The translations under genes were made by a program, and so were the position numbers. A stretch of DNA of 64,000 nucleotides from Pelotomaculum propionicicum (lineage in GTDB: Bacteria; Bacillota; Desulfotomaculia; Desulfotomaculales; Pelotomaculaceae). Below, one piece after another: positions 36,416-44,255 of this stretch; positions within the stretch are counted from its first letter, which is position 1, and every line of letters begins with the position of its first letter. The stretch lies in assembly GCF_004369225.1 (NCBI RefSeq), contig NZ_QFFZ01000011.1, positions 20,244 through 84,243 on the forward strand. Direction: 5' to 3'. The notes beneath the pieces were generated by a model. That model ran no database searches. It was not told the origin of the DNA and saw only the letters and a program-made list of their open reading frames with translations.

Positions 36416-36466
36416 GATAAAAAAGAAACCACAGGATAGCGTAACTAACTACGCTCGCCTGTGGCA
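36416..36466 (-). terminator. Terminator of the DedA-like gene
   Basis: On the minus strand CCACAGG and CCTGTGG pair around an inner hairpin (AGCGTAG / TTACGCT), followed by TTTCTTTTTT. It lies just after the DedA-like stop. Confidence 0.85.
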
Positions 36467-36476
36467 CTTTGAGTAT

Positions 36477-36956
36477 TTACCTCAAATACTTTGTCACCGA
36501 CTCGCCCAGTTTGGCGATCAAAAAACCATAGCCGAAAAACCTTAAAGTTTTGCCCAGCAACAGGAAAGAAAAAACCGTAATTGCCCTCTGCTTGAGACAG
36601 CCGGAAATTATCACCAGGATACGGTAGGGGAAAACAGGAAACATCGAAGCAATGACCAGGGCCCATGGGCCGTACCTGCTGAAGACGTCCACGCCCTTTT
36701 CAATCTTTTCCTGGGAAATGTACCTGTCCATAAAAGTCTGGCTCCAGAAATACGATACGGTATAAATCAACATCAAGCCCAGCACGTTCCCCACAACACA
36801 ATACATGGCATAGGACAAAAACTTTTCATGGCTGACCATTAAGATGGGGACAAATGCCACTTCCGGCCCCACCGGAAGAACAATGGCGTTGGCAAAAGAA
36901 AGGATAAATAAAAATATCCCCTGGTCGGTATTTTGCAGCCAGTTCAAAAAACCCAC
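36477..36956 (-). CDS. DedA/VTT-domain membrane protein
   Basis: A 159-aa membrane protein of the VTT (SNARE-associated/DedA) family, probably of the YqaA subgroup. It has a hydrophobic start and the family's GNVLGLMLIYTVSY and SMFPVFPYRILVIISG segments, the latter with a Pro-Arg motif like the conserved G-x-x-x-P-x-R. DedA-like proteins move or organise lipids in the membrane. It stands alone between the IS66 remnant and aroH and has its own terminator. Confidence 0.75.
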   Translation of the reverse strand: MGFLNWLQNTDQGIFLFILSFANAIVLPVGPEVAFVPILMVSHEKFLSYAMYCVVGNVLGLMLIYTVSYFWSQTFMDRYISQEKIEKGVDVFSRYGPWALVIASMFPVFPYRILVIISGCLKQRAITVFSFLLLGKTLRFFGYGFLIAKLGESVTKYLR

Positions 36957-37203
36957 AAAATTCCACCCTTAATTGGGGAACTATCTTCTTTGATATGTTT
37001 AGAACCGGGACACAAGCGGTACCCGGCACCTGATATTACACTGAAGATGTATCCCCTTCCTACAATTCCTTTTTTGCCTATTCGATAATCTTATGTTAAT
37101 CCCTTTTTTTAGACAAAAAAATCAGCGGGACTTCCGGTTGGTCCAACCTTGCCCGCCACTTGTTCGTTTGAAATATGATTAAAGAGTTCGACTGAAATCG
37201 AGC

Positions 37204-37578
37204 CTACAATAAATTTAGATCTTCCCGCAATACAGCGGCGCCCCTGAGATAAACGTGTTTTAATTCCTTTTGCGACTTTTCGGTGTTCACATGGATCAAA
37301 ACCCTGATGCATTTGCCGAGGCTGCCAGGCACATTGATCTCATTGGCGCACAACAGCGGGATATACTGCCACCCCATCTCCCTGGCCGCGGTTGCCGGGA
37401 ACCCGGCATCCAGGTCCGGGGTGACTGTAAAGATGGCGCTGGCTATATCTTCAGTATCCAGGCTGTTTTTAGTTGTTATAGCCTCAATTAACTCCCTGGT
37501 AGCGGCGGCGATTTCCGCCGCTTCGTTGCGGTCGACTGTGATTGCCCCGCGTATTCCTCTTAAAGATCTACCTGCCAT
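37204..37578 (-). CDS. aroH: Chorismate mutase, AroH type
   Basis: Rearranges chorismate to prephenate. This is the small monofunctional trimeric type: 124 aa, starting with RGIRGAITVDRNE. Its product feeds tyrA elsewhere in the window. It sits 23 bases downstream of a HutP-family gene and may be co-transcribed with it. Separated from the aroF/trp block by the 17-kb accessory region, which might have been inserted here. Confidence 0.9.
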   Translation of the reverse strand: MAGRSLRGIRGAITVDRNEAAEIAAATRELIEAITTKNSLDTEDIASAIFTVTPDLDAGFPATAAREMGWQYIPLLCANEINVPGSLGKCIRVLIHVNTEKSQKELKHVYLRGAAVLREDLNLL

Positions 37579-37601
37579 TCTACTGTCCTCCCCGATCCAC
37601 C

Positions 37602-38021
37602 CTAGGAGTGTACCGCCCTGTGGCCTAAACCCACAGCCACCTCGTCAAGGTGAAGCAAGCCCACCCCAAAAAATATAGCCACGCTGATATGGTCGTCCTT
37701 TCTGGCAATGCCGATTTTACCGCCGACATTAAAACCTAACGCCTTTGGCATCACCTGTGACAGCGCCTCTCTGGTGGCGCCGGCCACTGCTCCTTCGTCG
37801 GCGTGCATTTCCTTGATCACGCCCTCCCGTTTGGAAGCCACCACAGCCCGCTCAATAATCTTGTTAACCGATGAAATAAAGTCGCCGCCGTAATCAACAG
37901 CCGCTGTCTTGATGCCTTCTTTAGAAAAACGCGTCTTGTATTCCTTTTCCTGCTCCCTGCTGTCAGTAAGCGCCATTTCTATAGCCACCCTGGCAACTTT
38001 ACGGCTACCGTAAAGGGTCAT
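37602..38021 (-). CDS. HutP family protein
   Basis: A 139-aa protein related to HutP, the RNA-binding antiterminator of histidine-use genes in Bacillus. Family signs are GIKTAAVDYGGDFISSVNK, EGAVAGATREAL and the C-terminal VAIFFGVGLLHLDE. The clostridial members are common and their RNA targets mostly unknown. The start is the ATG at 38021, preceded by TTGGAG; the frame to 38069 starts upstream of this. It lies just before aroH, so aromatic metabolism is a possible link, but no hut genes are present. Confidence 0.8.
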   Translation of the reverse strand: MTLYGSRKVARVAIEMALTDSREQEKEYKTRFSKEGIKTAAVDYGGDFISSVNKIIERAVVASKREGVIKEMHADEGAVAGATREALSQVMPKALGFNVGGKIGIARKDDHISVAIFFGVGLLHLDEVAVGLGHRAVHS

Positions 38022-38129
38022 GCTCCAACCACCTTTGTTAAATAAAATACACTCCGCACAGGAGTGCAAAAGCTCCTATATTTAGTGCCTGGTTTCTGAT
38101 AGTTAAATAAATCTGATTTATTTAGAATA

Positions 38130-38365
38130 ATCCAGATTTATTAACTTTCTCTCCCGCCGACTAACGGGAGGCAGCGTCACAGGATTCAACTGCTGAGCTG
38201 TAAGCTTTCACTTACATTCCGGGTGGCTTATGCCGCCGTTAACCTTTCGGCTATCCGTACTACCCGGAAGGGGGTGTTACCCACCGCCTGGGTTCTTGAC
38301 TGTACGGCGACGGCCTTTCACCGCGTGTACCGCGCCATACTCCCGCAAACTCTATGGCTAAGGGT
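38130..38365 (-). ncRNA. Candidate omega-RNA (guide RNA) of the TnpB-like element
   Basis: Directly 3' of the tnpB-like stop lie about 220 bases of dense secondary structure: TTCCGGGT pairing with ACCCGGAA around an inner multi-branch, a GTAAG/CTTAC hairpin at 38200-38215, and a final CTCCCG/CGGGAG hairpin at 38151-38170. TnpB elements encode their guide RNA in this position, and the hairpin is then followed by the guide. The sequence after the hairpin (GAGAAAGTTAATAAATC) would be the right end and guide. No promoter or other gene is seen in 38022-38365. Confidence 0.6.
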
Positions 38366-39820
38366 TTACCCTACTATCATTTGTTTTCTGTAATGCTGCC
38401 ATGAAACCAGACTTTGCGCCTCCTGTCTTGTTTGTTTTTTTGTAGCGGCCATAACCGCCTTCTTTACTGCGCTCCACTGCTTCCAGTTGGAGAGTTTTGA
38501 AAAATTTTCTTTTTCTATGATGAACTTGTTATTCAAGGGTTTCGGCACTTTTTCCCGGCTGTACCCAAGAGCCCGCCTGGCAATAACGTAACTGGCTGCT
38601 TCGTGATTTGATATGCCATATTGCTGCTGGTATTTTAAAATCCCTATGGTGGATGTAAATGGTGGTTTTACTTTAACCAGGGGCACTCCGGCCCTGGCTG
38701 CCCCGCGCTCTACTTTTTCTAAGAAGTTTGACCAGACAAAGCTGTGGCTTATTCTATTGAATTTTGCTGTCACTGACTTGTCGTCTTTGAAGGCCAAATC
38801 TTCTACGGCCAAGATGCTATTTAATTGTTTTGCCAGTTCTACCACCAAAGCCGTGGCTTCTCCGATCAGGTTATCCCGCCGGTTGCTCCTGGTGTAGGTC
38901 CACTCTCCTTGTGGCAACCACAGGCTTTCTCTGTACTGCCCCAGGTAATCTGCACGGGTTATGCCCAAACCGTCCGGGTTGGTGTCTACTCCCACTGCGC
39001 CGTTACGGGCAACGTAAGCCTGGGGTGTTTCTTCTTCAATGGTAACGTGGATGTAATAGCGCCCGTTTTCCCGGATGATTTCTACTTGATAGGCATTACC
39101 GGCCTTGAGGTAATTTAACACCATCTGCCGGTAATTGCGTCCATTGATTCGCCCTGTCTTTTGGGAGGGCTTGTGGGCCAGGTAGACGGGCACGGTGATC
39201 CGGTTATACCTGATGACTTTGTCTGTTTCTATTGGTTCGGCAGCTATGTCCAGATAAATATTGCCGTCTTTTGCGTACAGTCTGGTGTTGAGATTGCCGC
39301 CTTTGGTTTTGTCGCCCCTAGAGAGGTAGCGATTGCTCCGGGCTTCCTGCCATTGTTCGTGGCTGATATTGCCTTTGCACCGTTCAATAAATAGCTTTTT
39401 GCCGCCGAATAGCACCGGTGGAGTAGCGCTGTTTTCCATATGTTTTTGTAATTCTGCAAGGCGGCGTTGTTCTTTGTTCAGCTTTCTGGTCAGGTTTGCT
39501 TTTTTCTTTTTTGACCGTGCTTTTTTTAAGCGGCTTTTGGTAAGTTCTACTCTCTTTTTAGTATTGCTGCGGTTTAATTTGACCAGTTCTTTTTGCGATC
39601 TTATCGTCGTTTGGGCTTCGTAAACGGCGTCATTGGCCTGGCGGGAATTTAGACTGAATTTTCCTTGGACAGCCAATCTTATGTCCTGAATTTTCCACAT
39701 GTCCAAGAGTCTCTTGTATGACCAGCGCACGGCAGCGCAAAAGCTGTCCATCAGGTTGTCCAGATAGGTTTTTCCCTGTTCATTAATCTGGAGGATGACG
39801 CCTTTAACTGTGGTCTTCAT
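38366..39820 (-). CDS. IS200/IS605-type TnpB-related protein
   Basis: A 484-aa protein with the RuvC-like fold of TnpB nucleases. D279 (GVDTNPDGLG) and E340 (AVEDLAF) match the first two acidic residues. The third region reads YGISNHEAASYVIARR, with His/Glu where TnpB usually has an Asp. Cysteines are almost absent, so there is no zinc ribbon. A basic coiled-coil-like segment is at residues 85-128. No TnpA gene is nearby. It could be an accessory or repurposed TnpB, as in nuclease-dead repressors, or an active variant. Confidence 0.75.
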   Translation of the reverse strand: MKTTVKGVILQINEQGKTYLDNLMDSFCAAVRWSYKRLLDMWKIQDIRLAVQGKFSLNSRQANDAVYEAQTTIRSQKELVKLNRSNTKKRVELTKSRLKKARSKKKKANLTRKLNKEQRRLAELQKHMENSATPPVLFGGKKLFIERCKGNISHEQWQEARSNRYLSRGDKTKGGNLNTRLYAKDGNIYLDIAAEPIETDKVIRYNRITVPVYLAHKPSQKTGRINGRNYRQMVLNYLKAGNAYQVEIIRENGRYYIHVTIEEETPQAYVARNGAVGVDTNPDGLGITRADYLGQYRESLWLPQGEWTYTRSNRRDNLIGEATALVVELAKQLNSILAVEDLAFKDDKSVTAKFNRISHSFVWSNFLEKVERGAARAGVPLVKVKPPFTSTIGILKYQQQYGISNHEAASYVIARRALGYSREKVPKPLNNKFIIEKENFSKLSNWKQWSAVKKAVMAATKKQTRQEAQSLVSWQHYRKQMIVG

Positions 39821-39894
39821 TGGCGAACATCTCCCCCAAAACCTGTTAAACCTGATATCCTTACCACCTGACGGGATACTAATAATTTATCCAT
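39817..39894 (-). CDS. 25-codon ORF coupled to the TnpB-like gene
   Basis: A frame beginning MDKLLVSRQVVRISGL has ribosome binding bases (AAGGGGTGGTG) upstream and ends with TGA overlapping the ATG of the TnpB-like gene by four bases (ATGA). Translational coupling is likely. The start lies inside one arm of an inverted repeat. No family is recognised; it may be a leader peptide. Confidence 0.45.
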   Translation of the reverse strand: MDKLLVSRQVVRISGLTGFGGDVRQ

Positions 39895-39945
39895 TGACAC
39901 CACCCCTTACCATTATTTTAATAAAACAAGTGTTCGTGTCAATGG
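39891..39945 (-). promoter_or_regulatory. Promoter and inverted repeat of the TnpB-like element
   Basis: TTGACA (39937-39942) and TAAAAT (39915-39920) are 16 bases apart on the minus strand, a strong sigma-70 match. They lie between perfect 10-base inverted arms CCATTGACAC (39891-39900) and GTGTCAATGG (39936-39945); the -35 is inside one arm and the mini-ORF start in the other. The symmetry suggests a protein-binding operator or the left end of the element. Confidence 0.6.
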
Positions 39946-40103
39946 TTTGTTTAAAAATGTTTTATTAATTAATGTTTAGTTTTATTTCTCTATTTTGTAG
40001 CAGTTGCTAACCTCCTGACAATATTATACCGGAGCGTCCACTTAAAAGCAAACAAACTCAAACTGTCTTTCCTACAGGAACGCCTCGCGGCAGTTCACTG
40101 GTT

Positions 40104-40595
40104 TCACCTGCTCAAGTTATATTTTTTCTCCAACTTCTGCCTGAATTCTTTCATTTCCTCGTACACTTTGAAAAGCAGCCTTTCAATGTCTGAGTGGTTT
40201 AAGGTGAGAAAGGCCGGGTCAAGTATTTCTATTTTTCTGAAATCATCCCTGGCAATGAAACGGACCACGTTTTCCAGGCTGTCGGCTTTAACGGTGAGCA
40301 CCAGCGGGGCATAAGCCGTGTCATTGTTGGCCAGGTCATCATAAACAGTGTACACGTCGGCACTGGCGTCTATGTCCATAATCTGTATGCCCTGTATGGG
40401 CACGTTGCGGAAAACAGCTGCCTGCTGCTCCCTCGCCTCTTCGGCTAACCTGTCTGTGGGCTTGCCCCCGAACAAAAACCGCCCGGGCTTGCCCGTACCC
40501 TTAAAATCAAGACGGACTTTCAATAAAACACCGTCCCTATCACCTGTGCCGTCGGCACCCTGGCTCTTAGGCAAAAGTATCCCTCCCGCAATCAT
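40104..40595 (-). CDS. Hypothetical protein near rluB
   Basis: A 163-aa soluble protein of no family I recognise. It begins MIAGGILLPKSQGA, has a middle IQIMDIDASADVYTVYDDL and a charged, coiled-coil-like C-terminus (EEMKEFRQKLEKKYNL). Codon use and the absence of strong shadow frames suggest a real gene. It lies between the TnpB element and rluB, 108 bases after rluB in the direction of transcription. Confidence 0.6.
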   Translation of the reverse strand: MIAGGILLPKSQGADGTGDRDGVLLKVRLDFKGTGKPGRFLFGGKPTDRLAEEAREQQAAVFRNVPIQGIQIMDIDASADVYTVYDDLANNDTAYAPLVLTVKADSLENVVRFIARDDFRKIEILDPAFLTLNHSDIERLLFKVYEEMKEFRQKLEKKYNLSR

Positions 40596-40703
40596 TGGGC
40601 ATCTCTAAAACACATTATGTTTTGATAATTCTACCCTGCCCGTTAAACTCCTGCTCACAAACTCCATTCTATACTAATAAAGCCACATTATGGACAGTGT
40701 TAA

Positions 40704-41432
40704 TTATTTTTCTTTCAGGCCGGCCTTTTCTTTCAACCTGGCCACTTCTTCTCCTCTGAGATGGCGGTACTGCCCCGGCCGCAAGCCTACAAGATCAAGG
40801 CCGCCGAACCTTATTCTTTTCAAGCGGAGGACCGGGTGCCCTATATGCTCGCACATCCGCCTCACCTGGCGGTTGCGCCCCTCGTAAATGGTGATTTCCA
40901 GCAGCGCGTTGCCCTCTCTTTCTCCCGTGAGGCGCACCCTGGCCGGGGCGGTAGGACCGTCCTCCAGCGTCAGGCCGCCGGCCATTTGCTCCAGTTTCAC
41001 CTGCTCCGGCACTCCTGCCACCCGGACCTGGTAGGTCTTGGGGACCCGGCGCCCGGGGTGGGTTAAAGCATAGGTCAGATCACCATCGTTGGTAAGCAGC
41101 AGCAGCCCTTCGCTGTCGTAATCAAGCCTGCCGACCGGGTAGACCCTGCCGGCGCCTGGTTTCAAGAGATCGGTTACTTTTTTGCGCCCCTTTTCATCAC
41201 TCATGGTAGTGATATAACCGCGGGGCTTATACATCAAAATATAATGTTTTTGTGTCTCTGCCAAAAGCGTTTCGCTGCCAAGCTGTATTTTGTCTTTGGC
41301 GGGGTCCACCTTGGCGCCAAGCCGGCTGACCACTTTGCCGTTCACTTTTACTATACCTGAAGTGATCAGCTCTTCGCAGCGGCGCCGCGAGGCCACCCCC
41401 GCCCTGGCCATGAATTTTTGCAGCCGTTCCAT
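40704..41432 (-). CDS. rluB: 16S/23S rRNA pseudouridine synthase (RsuA/RluB family)
   Basis: Modifies a uridine in rRNA. The 242-aa protein has an N-terminal S4 domain (RLQKFMARAGVASRRRCEELI) and a catalytic Asp in GRLDYDSEGLLLLTNDG, then GRNRQVRRMCE. The start is the ATG at 41432 after GGAG; the ATG at 41444 is too close to its own AAGGA. I use rluB because the family order spmA-spmB-rluB is frequent in spore formers; RsuA cannot be excluded. Confidence 0.88.
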   Translation of the reverse strand: MERLQKFMARAGVASRRRCEELITSGIVKVNGKVVSRLGAKVDPAKDKIQLGSETLLAETQKHYILMYKPRGYITTMSDEKGRKKVTDLLKPGAGRVYPVGRLDYDSEGLLLLTNDGDLTYALTHPGRRVPKTYQVRVAGVPEQVKLEQMAGGLTLEDGPTAPARVRLTGEREGNALLEITIYEGRNRQVRRMCEHIGHPVLRLKRIRFGGLDLVGLRPGQYRHLRGEEVARLKEKAGLKEK

Positions 41433-41453
41433 AGAGATCTCCATTCCTTAAAA

Positions 41454-41482
41454 GATTTAAGGACATATCGAATGTCCTTAAA
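41454..41482 (-). terminator. Terminator between spmB and rluB
   Basis: On the minus strand an 11-bp stem (TTTAAGGACAT / ATGTCCTTAAA, 5-nt loop) is followed by TCTTTT. It falls between spmB and rluB and overlaps the region upstream of the rluB ribosome binding site. Confidence 0.75.
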
Positions 41483-41528
41483 AATTTAACAGAAATAGGC
41501 ATGGGTTGTCAATTGCAGCCAGGCTGGC

Positions 41529-42056
41529 CTAAAACATTGTCCTGACAATAAACACAGAGGCAGACAGCGTGGTAAAATCGGCCACCAGCCCTAAAAACAC
41601 CGAATACCTGTACTTTTTGATACCGACCGAGCCAAAATAAAGGGTTAGAACATAAAAGGTGGTGTCACAGCTGCCCTGCATGGTGGACACCAGGCGTCCT
41701 AAGAAGCTGTCCGGCCCGTAAGTTTTTATTATATCTGAAGCTATGCCCAGCGCCGCCCCGCCGGACAGCGGGCGCATGATGGCGTGGGGCAGCACCTCCG
41801 CCGGCAAACCGATAAAATTAAGGGCCGGGGAAAGCGCGGCCACCAGCACTTCCATCGCCCCCGAGGCCCGGAAAATACTTATAGCCACGATCATCGCCAC
41901 CAGGTACGGGATGGTTTTAATGGCTGTGGCAAAACCTGCTTCCGCCCCATCCACAAATGTTTCATATACCTTGACACCGCGCAGGACGGCAATCACAGGC
42001 ACGACCAGGAGAATGACCGGTATGGCCCAGCGGGACAGTTCGGCGACAATCTCCAA
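41529..42056 (-). CDS. spmB: Spore maturation protein B
   Basis: A 175-aa membrane protein of the nucleoside-recognition (Gate) family, with the PHAIMRPLSGGAALGIASDI segment typical of SpmB. SpmA and SpmB take part in spore core dehydration. It lies seven bases after spmA. Confidence 0.9.
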   Translation of the reverse strand: MEIVAELSRWAIPVILLVVPVIAVLRGVKVYETFVDGAEAGFATAIKTIPYLVAMIVAISIFRASGAMEVLVAALSPALNFIGLPAEVLPHAIMRPLSGGAALGIASDIIKTYGPDSFLGRLVSTMQGSCDTTFYVLTLYFGSVGIKKYRYSVFLGLVADFTTLSASVFIVRTMF

Positions 42057-42063
42057 TCTGACC

Positions 42064-42651
42064 TCACCTCCTGCCGGAATAGATCAGGCGCAGCACCCGG
42101 TCCACAATAACGGCCGCGACCATGCTGAATGCTGTGGCCATGATGGTCGGCCCCACTATGTCCGTAGGGTCGGTGGAGCCGTAAAGCAGGCGGATACCTA
42201 TGATCGTGGTGGGGATTAAAGTAACGCACGAAGTGTTTAAGGCCAGGAAGGTGCACATCGCTTCCGAAGCGGTATCGCTGTCCCGGTTCAGGCTTTGCAG
42301 CTCCCGCATGGCGATCAGGCCCATCGGTGTGGCGGCGTTGCCCAGCCCCAGGATATTGGCGCTGAGGTTCAAGACAATGGCCCCCATAGCCGGGTGGTCT
42401 TTAGGCACGCTGGGAAACAGAAAGCGCAGCACCGGGCGCACCAGCCAGGCCAGAGCCCGGACCAGGCCGGACTCCTCGGCCAGCTTCATAATGCCCAGCC
42501 AGAAAGTAATGATGGCTATCAGGCTGATCGAGATCTTGACCGCGCTGTTCGCGCCGTCCAGGGCCGCTTTGGTTATAACCTCAATGTTGCCGTTGACAGC
42601 TGCCACGATGATGCCGAAGACAATCATACCCAGCCAAACGAAATTTACCAT
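42064..42651 (-). CDS. spmA: Spore maturation protein A
   Basis: A 195-aa membrane protein, partner of SpmB. It has NLSANILGLGNAATPMGLIAM and FLALNTSCVTLIPTTI, as in SpmA. Pair and order are typical of spore formers. About 110 bases separate it from the FAD oxidoreductase upstream. Confidence 0.92.
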   Translation of the reverse strand: MVNFVWLGMIVFGIIVAAVNGNIEVITKAALDGANSAVKISISLIAIITFWLGIMKLAEESGLVRALAWLVRPVLRFLFPSVPKDHPAMGAIVLNLSANILGLGNAATPMGLIAMRELQSLNRDSDTASEAMCTFLALNTSCVTLIPTTIIGIRLLYGSTDPTDIVGPTIMATAFSMVAAVIVDRVLRLIYSGRR

Positions 42652-42764
42652 AAAAATACCCCCGCCCCCAGGGTTGTCTATTATATCACTATGAAAAAAA
42701 GGACGTGAATATTACAAATAATGGGAGAGAAGGGTGTTTTGGAAGAAATGAAAAACCTGCTAAG

Positions 42765-44045
42765 CTAGTCAAGCAAGCGCTTTTTAAACACACCGGCCAA
42801 TCCTGTCCTGGCAACCTTTTCCTTGATGGCGGCCGCATCTGTCGTATACAGTCCCAAATCCCGCATCCGCTGAAAGTAGACTGAGCCGGAGAAGGTGTAC
42901 TTTTGCCCCAGGCCTGCCGGTGTTTTCATTTCTTCGTGCATATAGGAGATGATATCGCCGCAGGCCAGTTCAGCCGGCAAAGAAAGCGGCTCTTTGCCGT
43001 CTATCAGCCGTACCGCGTTGTGCCCGGCCAGGAAGCCGGTGACTATGGCCTCTGTATGCCCGACAATCAGGCCGGTTTTTTCGCCGGCGCAAAACAAGTT
43101 AGCCACGCCCGGTACCCGCAGGCTGTCATCGCAGGGAGCAATGGCCATAAAGCGGACTGAGTTACCCCTGCCGCCGGAGTAAGGATCAGCGTAGCGGGCG
43201 TCTTTAAAACCATCCAGGGTGCGGAGGATTTCCAGGGGAAAATACGGGGTCATGAGCTTGGCGTGCCCTGTGTCCAGGATAATCAGGTTTTCAAAAAAGT
43301 CGCTGGTAGCGTACTGCTGGCAGGCTTTTCTGGCCAGCTGTTCGGCTTTCTGCAGGTGCGGCGGCAGCGGCATGACCAAAACACCTTTGTTTTCTAATTC
43401 TTTAACCAGCGCCGCGGCTAAGGACTTTTTGTCCAGCTTGCATGACCCGCTCATCGCTTCAAAATGGGGAAATCCCTCCCCCGCCCTGATTTCCTCGACT
43501 CCGGCACTGGCTGTGAAGCTTACTCTGGGGCCGAAAGTGGGGCAGCGCAGGATGCACATGGCGCACCCGGTGCCAAAACGGGTACAGTTGGCGGCCGGTC
43601 CAGCGGTACCGGTACAGTCCACATAAACGTCGCCTTTGACCGTTTCTCCATCAGCAGTGGTTATATCTGTTATCAGGTTGTTTTGTTTGGCGACGGAGAC
43701 AACTCTTTTCTGCAGCTTTAACTGCACACCGCGGGACAACAGCAAATTTTTGACCGCTGGCTCGATCCTGGTCACATCGTACAGCATGGCGTGGCGGTGC
43801 CCCGGAAAGTCGACCCTGCGGTGGGTCGCGGCCTCTTCAATAACCCTTATGAAATCACCGGCGCCAAGCGCCCGCACCTCTTCCAGGGCGGTGAAACGCC
43901 CGTTGTTGCGCATAATCCCGCCGACCAGTCCCGTGCCCAGCAGCATGTCTGTTTTCTCCAGCAGCACTGTCCTGGCCCCGGCCGCCCTGGCCGAGTATGC
44001 CGCCGCGCACCCGGCCCAGCCTCCGCCCACGATGACGACAACCAT
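42765..44045 (-). CDS. FAD-dependent oxidoreductase of unknown substrate
   Basis: A 426-aa flavoprotein. The N-terminal FAD motif VGGGWAGCAAAYSARAAG is at residues 6-23 and a second GxGxxG-like region lies near the C-terminus. A cysteine-rich stretch (GTGCAMCILRCP, around residue 160) suggests a redox-active or iron-sulfur site. It resembles other FAD-dependent clostridial enzymes of uncertain role. The context (spmA/B downstream) does not define a substrate. Confidence 0.7.
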   Translation of the reverse strand: MVVVIVGGGWAGCAAAYSARAAGARTVLLEKTDMLLGTGLVGGIMRNNGRFTALEEVRALGAGDFIRVIEEAATHRRVDFPGHRHAMLYDVTRIEPAVKNLLLSRGVQLKLQKRVVSVAKQNNLITDITTADGETVKGDVYVDCTGTAGPAANCTRFGTGCAMCILRCPTFGPRVSFTASAGVEEIRAGEGFPHFEAMSGSCKLDKKSLAAALVKELENKGVLVMPLPPHLQKAEQLARKACQQYATSDFFENLIILDTGHAKLMTPYFPLEILRTLDGFKDARYADPYSGGRGNSVRFMAIAPCDDSLRVPGVANLFCAGEKTGLIVGHTEAIVTGFLAGHNAVRLIDGKEPLSLPAELACGDIISYMHEEMKTPAGLGQKYTFSGSVYFQRMRDLGLYTTDAAAIKEKVARTGLAGVFKKRLLD

Positions 44046-44155
44046 AGCAAAGCCACTCCCTTACAGGACAGTATATTCAAAAGCCTTACTAAAGGCTTCA
44101 CCTGTTTACCAATAAAAGGCTTAACATGAAATAGATGTTTGGCTTAGCGCAAAGA

Positions 44156-44180
44156 GGGGATATGGCAAACCCATATCCCC
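44156..44180. repeat. Hairpin between the FAD oxidoreductase and spoVR
   Basis: GGGGATATGG and CCATATCCCC pair perfectly around CAAAC. It is followed by CTCTTTG on the minus strand, so it could act as a weak terminator of spoVR. Confidence 0.5.
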
Positions 44181-44255
44181 TACAAAGTAGAAATTAATTT
44201 AATTTGAATCCATTGCAACATTGTTTAAATAAATTCTCACCTACAACTTATAACT

